Part shown: positions 61,114-64,000 of the stretch, in pieces
How the letters are laid out: the number at the start of each line of letters is the position of its first letter
How positions within the stretch are numbered: the first letter of the stretch is position 1
DNA from: JAFGTP01 sp964498725
GTDB lineage: Bacteria > Fidelibacterota > UBA2242 > JAFGTP01
Direction: 5' to 3'
NCBI GenBank assembly: GCA_964498725.1
Contig: CAZCHS010000004.1
Span: 26,928-90,927 of the forward strand
DNA: 64,000 nucleotides
The notes under the pieces: generated by a model
Databases searched by the model: none
Seen by the model: the letters and a program-made list of their open reading frames with translations, nothing else
Told to the model about the DNA's origin: nothing
Position numbers and translations under genes: made by a program

Positions 61114-63243
61114 TTATAACATTATATTGGCATCAGCCACAAAACAGCCTTTGCCTTTTTTTAATACAATCAATGGATTGATATCCAGTTCTTTAATTTG
61201 CGGACAATCCACAGCCAATTGCCCCAGTCGAATCAATGTATTCTGAAGGGCATCCATATCAGCCGGTTCAATACCACGGGCGCCATGCAGGATGTGTGAG
61301 GATTTGGTTTCCTCGATCATTTCTGTAGCAGCCTCTTTGTCCACCGGTGCCACCCGGAAACTGACATCTTTGAAAACCTCCACAAAAATACCCCCCAACC
61401 CATACATAATAAAGGGGCCAAAAGCCGGGTCCCGTTTAACACCCAGGATCACTTCCTGTCCTTTGGGTATCATTTCTTCCACCAGAACACCGTCAATTTT
61501 AGCTTTGGGTTTGGCTTTGGGAACATGGATCATAATGCTTTTGTAAGCCTCTTTTGCTTCTTTGGCATTTTTCACGTCAATGACTACACCTTTTATGTCA
61601 AATTTATGTGTAATGTCCTCGGACATTACCTTCAGGACTACCGGATAGCCGATTTCTTTGGCAGCTTTGCCGGCTTCTTCTGCAGAATTTACCAACTGAC
61701 GTTTTGGCACCGGAATTTTATAGGTTTCCAGCACCTTATCGGCTTCATTTTCCGGCAGGATTTTGCGTCCTTTTTTCAATGCTTCATTGAGAATCTTCTG
61801 CGCTGCTTCCTTATCCACATCTTCATATAATTCGGACCGGTCAATCTCATTGAGTTTGTGGGTTTCAAAATTATAAGCGGTGGCAAAGGATTTACACATG
61901 GATTCCGGTAATTGGTAATGAGGAATCTTGTTGCGCTGCAGAATATCCACACCGGGCGCGACATCCGCTTCCCCCATGAAAGAGGCATAAAGCGGCTTAT
62001 CATACTGCTCAGCCACATTGACGATTTCCTTGGCAATGGTTTCGATATCAGTCATGGATTGCGGGGTCAGGATCACAAAAGCGCCATCCACATTAACATC
62101 CTTCAAAGCCTGGGACAGGGCAATTTTATAGCGGTCCGCACGGGCGTCCCCGATAACATCTACAGGATTTTTAATATTAGCTGTTTTCGGCAGATTCTTC
62201 TTAAAAACCGCTGTCGTTTGATCGGAAAATTTCGCCAGTTCCAACCCTTCATGAATCGCCGCATCAGTGGTCAATACACCGGGACCGCCGGCATTGGTAA
62301 TAATGGCAACGTGATTGCTTTTAGGCATGGGCTGATAAGCCATGGCAATGGCTTTATTAAACATCTCCTCAATATTCTGACAGCGAATGATGCCGGCCTG
62401 CTTCAGAGCGGCGTCTGTAACCTGATCGGAACCGGCCAAAGAACCGGTATGGGAAGCAGCCGCCGAAGCGCCTTCATCGGTGCGTCCGGACTTGATCGCC
62501 AGAATCGGCTTGCCGGTATCATTAATGATCTCACGGGCTGTATCCATGAGTTCCCGGCCTTTGCTGATCTCCTCCAGGTACATGAGAATGACTTTGGTTT
62601 TTGGGTCATCCTTCAAATATTTCAATAGATCAATTTCATCAATATCAGCCTTGTTTCCAAAACTGATGAATTTTGAAAAACCGATATGCTTGGCCTGGGC
62701 GTAATCCAGAACTGCAGTACAAAGCGCGCCGCTCTGGGACAAAAACCCGATACTGCCGGCTTCAGGCATTTTCCGCGCGAAAGATGCATTGAGCATGGAC
62801 TTCGGATCTGTATTGATTACTCCCAAACAATTGGGCCCGATAAAATTAATATCATATTTCTCAGCAATCTCAAGAATTTGTTGTTCCCGTTCGACTCCCT
62901 TTCCGCCCACTTCACGGTATCCGGCAGAAATAATGATCACGGATTTCACGCCCTTCTTACCACATTGCTCCAGTGCCATGTGACCGACGGAACTTGGAAA
63001 AACGATAATTGCCAGATCAATGGGATCTTCGATATCAACGATATATTTGTAGCATTTGGCTCCCGCGATGAATTTTTCACGGGGACTCACCGGGTAGACA
63101 ATTCCCTGAAAATCCGCTTTGAGTATATTATGAATGATGTCATGAGGAACGGTGCCGGGAACCTTATTGGCACCAACAACTGCTATAGATTGTGGATAAA
63201 ATATTTTATCCATATGCTCCATTAGATTATTTTTTGGTGACAT
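61114..63243 (-). CDS. NDP-forming acyl-CoA synthetase (acetate--CoA ligase family)
   Basis: A 709-residue fusion of the two parts of ADP-forming acyl-CoA synthetase. Residues about 1-460 are the CoA-binding/ligase part: GANKVPGTVPHDIIHNIL, PNCLGVINTDP, GFLSQSGALCTAVLDYA, the phosphohistidine loop AASHTGSLAGSD. About 480-700 is an ATP-grasp domain: EADKVLETYKIPVPKR, GYPVVLKVMSEDITHKFDIKGV, MYGLGGIFVEVFKDVSFRVAPVDK. It reversibly makes acyl-CoA from acid, CoA and ATP (or yields ATP from acyl-CoA). Substrate acid is not evident. It lies between the ACP gene and nagB with 16- and 18-base gaps. Confidence 0.93.
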   Translation of the reverse strand: MSPKNNLMEHMDKIFYPQSIAVVGANKVPGTVPHDIIHNILKADFQGIVYPVSPREKFIAGAKCYKYIVDIEDPIDLAIIVFPSSVGHMALEQCGKKGVKSVIIISAGYREVGGKGVEREQQILEIAEKYDINFIGPNCLGVINTDPKSMLNASFARKMPEAGSIGFLSQSGALCTAVLDYAQAKHIGFSKFISFGNKADIDEIDLLKYLKDDPKTKVILMYLEEISKGRELMDTAREIINDTGKPILAIKSGRTDEGASAAASHTGSLAGSDQVTDAALKQAGIIRCQNIEEMFNKAIAMAYQPMPKSNHVAIITNAGGPGVLTTDAAIHEGLELAKFSDQTTAVFKKNLPKTANIKNPVDVIGDARADRYKIALSQALKDVNVDGAFVILTPQSMTDIETIAKEIVNVAEQYDKPLYASFMGEADVAPGVDILQRNKIPHYQLPESMCKSFATAYNFETHKLNEIDRSELYEDVDKEAAQKILNEALKKGRKILPENEADKVLETYKIPVPKRQLVNSAEEAGKAAKEIGYPVVLKVMSEDITHKFDIKGVVIDVKNAKEAKEAYKSIMIHVPKAKPKAKIDGVLVEEMIPKGQEVILGVKRDPAFGPFIMYGLGGIFVEVFKDVSFRVAPVDKEAATEMIEETKSSHILHGARGIEPADMDALQNTLIRLGQLAVDCPQIKELDINPLIVLKKGKGCFVADANIML

Positions 63244-63259
63244 TGGCTAACCTTTCATT

Positions 63260-63499
63260 TTACAAGTAACTGGAAATGAATTCGACGGCATCGGAAACAC
63301 TCTGGATCTCCAGGGCCTTGTCTTCATCCATTTCGATGTCAAATTCTTCCTCAAACCCGGCTACAAGTTCCAGGCTTTGGGCGGAATCTGCTCCCAGGTC
63401 AAAAATGAAATTGGCGTCATCACTGATCTCTTCTTTGTCGATTTTTAATACATTGGAAATGACCTTTTTAACTCTTTCTTTGACTTTGTCATTAGACAT
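63260..63499 (-). CDS. acyl carrier protein, variant carrier motif
   Basis: A 79-residue acyl carrier protein. Helix II starts FDLGADSAQSLELVAGFEEEFDIEM with the phosphopantetheine serine S39. Most fatty-acid ACPs read DSLD at this position; DSAQ is different and helps decide whether this is the housekeeping AcpP or a specialised carrier. ATG at 63499 has GGAGG; the longer frame to 63541 overlaps the leader. It is the first gene of the run ACP, acyl-CoA synthetase, nagB, DUF4954. Confidence 0.9.
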   Translation of the reverse strand: MSNDKVKERVKKVISNVLKIDKEEISDDANFIFDLGADSAQSLELVAGFEEEFDIEMDEDKALEIQSVSDAVEFISSYL

Positions 63500-64000
63500 A
63501 AGCTGAACCTCCTCATTTAGTATATATTTAAACGTGCACACATATATAGTAAAATTAATTCAATATAAAAGCAAGAATTAAAAAATTAATTTAACAACAT
63601 TTTTAAGATAGTGATATTAATTTCACTATTCTCCGTCTATAAAAAAGATGTTTTGTTAAATTTTAGATAGGTAAGTTTACTAACTAATTTTAAATTATTT
63701 AAATTTAAGGGTTTGGAATTTTTAGATATTTAATGTGAAAATCCTCCAAGGTTTGAAAAAACCTTCGAGGATTAGTGTTGTTTGCCAGATTTAAACCTTG
63801 GCGTTGCTTCGGAATTCGAAGGTTGTTGGATTGGTTTGGTGCTTGTAGAGCGAATGTCCGATTCGCTTATCAAATATTCAGGTCGATCCTGAATATTTGA
63901 TTTCTTTCGTAGCCAGAACTAAAAATTAGTGCCATTTCCCACCGATTCGTAGCATTGATTTTTCCCTATCGGGCAAAAATCAAAAACGAATATGGAAATT
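63500..64000. other. gene-free tail with stacked hairpins
   Basis: No credible gene is found here. The first ~230 bases are AT-rich and probably hold the promoter of the ACP operon. From 63740 there are several inverted repeats: AATCCTC...GAGGATT (63740-63773), AGCGAAT-GTCCG-ATTCGCT (63849-63867), the perfect 14+14 ATCAAATATTCAGG pair (63869-63901), and TTGATTTTT...AAAAATCAA (63955-63983). The third carries the ATTCAGG word that bounds the dispersed repeats. The content suggests repeat remnants or terminators of a gene beyond the window. Confidence 0.6.

Noticed and set aside
1..64000. CRISPR arrays, rRNA genes, intact insertion sequences, prophage genes
   Set aside because: None of the repeats has regular spacer structure, and no transposase, integrase, phage structural gene or rRNA sequence was seen.

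Overview
The window (about 40% GC by eye) looks like chromosomal DNA from a Gram-negative bacterium of the wider FCB group. Markers are a TonB-dependent receptor with an N-terminal carboxypeptidase-regulatory-like domain, a PorV/PorQ-family outer-membrane protein, secreted proteins ending in T9SS/FlgD-like sorting domains, a FadL-like barrel and many lipoproteins. Strong GGAGG-type ribosome binding sites, TTGACA/TATAAT-like promoters and a sigma-54 activator argue against Bacteroidota proper and for a lineage such as Calditrichota, Marinimicrobia or a related candidate phylum. This placement is inference.

Layout. 1-2.3 kb (minus): start of argS, groES, a thioredoxin/glutaredoxin tandem protein and a flavin-reductase-like protein, separated by repeats and a MITE-like element. 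2.6-9.5 kb (plus): two orphan response regulators, class II fructose-bisphosphate aldolase, a THUMP methyltransferase, a GPP34 protein, a PpiC-type lipoprotein isomerase and a D-threonine-aldolase-like PLP enzyme. 9.5-15.4 kb: an MBL hydrolase, an M28 peptidase with an inserted membrane hairpin, RarD, and a B12/radical SAM protein flanked by Phd/ParE and HicBA toxin-antitoxin modules; hicA has a TTG start. 15.5-28.7 kb: an export/sensing region with PorV-like protein, a 1077-residue secreted protein, a TonB receptor, a lipoprotein, two copies of a hairpin cassette, and a one-piece membrane sensor whose cytoplasmic part is a sigma-54 AAA+ activator. 28.9-37.6 kb (minus): split chromate transporter, then an acyl-CoA ligase-purM-gpsA-secreted protease-marC operon, and a plus-strand tRNA-Leu(CAA). 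38-45.7 kb (minus): OmpA/TPR lipoprotein, coiled-coil protein, AmrS-type radical SAM enzyme, LysM lipoprotein, EamA transporter and pabA-pabB-pabC. 45.8-58 kb (plus): a methyltransferase-like/PlsC/zinc-ribbon fusion, an Arg-Ser-repeat lipoprotein with a FadL-like barrel, NfeD-slipin, ligA, a PpiD-like isomerase and dinB. 58-63.5 kb (minus): acyl carrier protein, NDP-forming acyl-CoA synthetase, nagB and a DUF4954 beta-helix protein. The last 500 bases hold stacked hairpins and no gene.

The most unusual unit is 15.5-28 kb. A beta-propeller/Y_Y_Y sensor is fused through one membrane span directly to a sigma-54 activator, with no kinase. It sits beside a TonB receptor/secreted protein/PorV operon, and a shared promoter-like motif (TTTGG[C/T]A...TATTGA) occurs upstream of that operon and in two nearby hairpin cassettes. 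A family of short palindromic repeats with common AACCTGAAT borders is scattered through the window.
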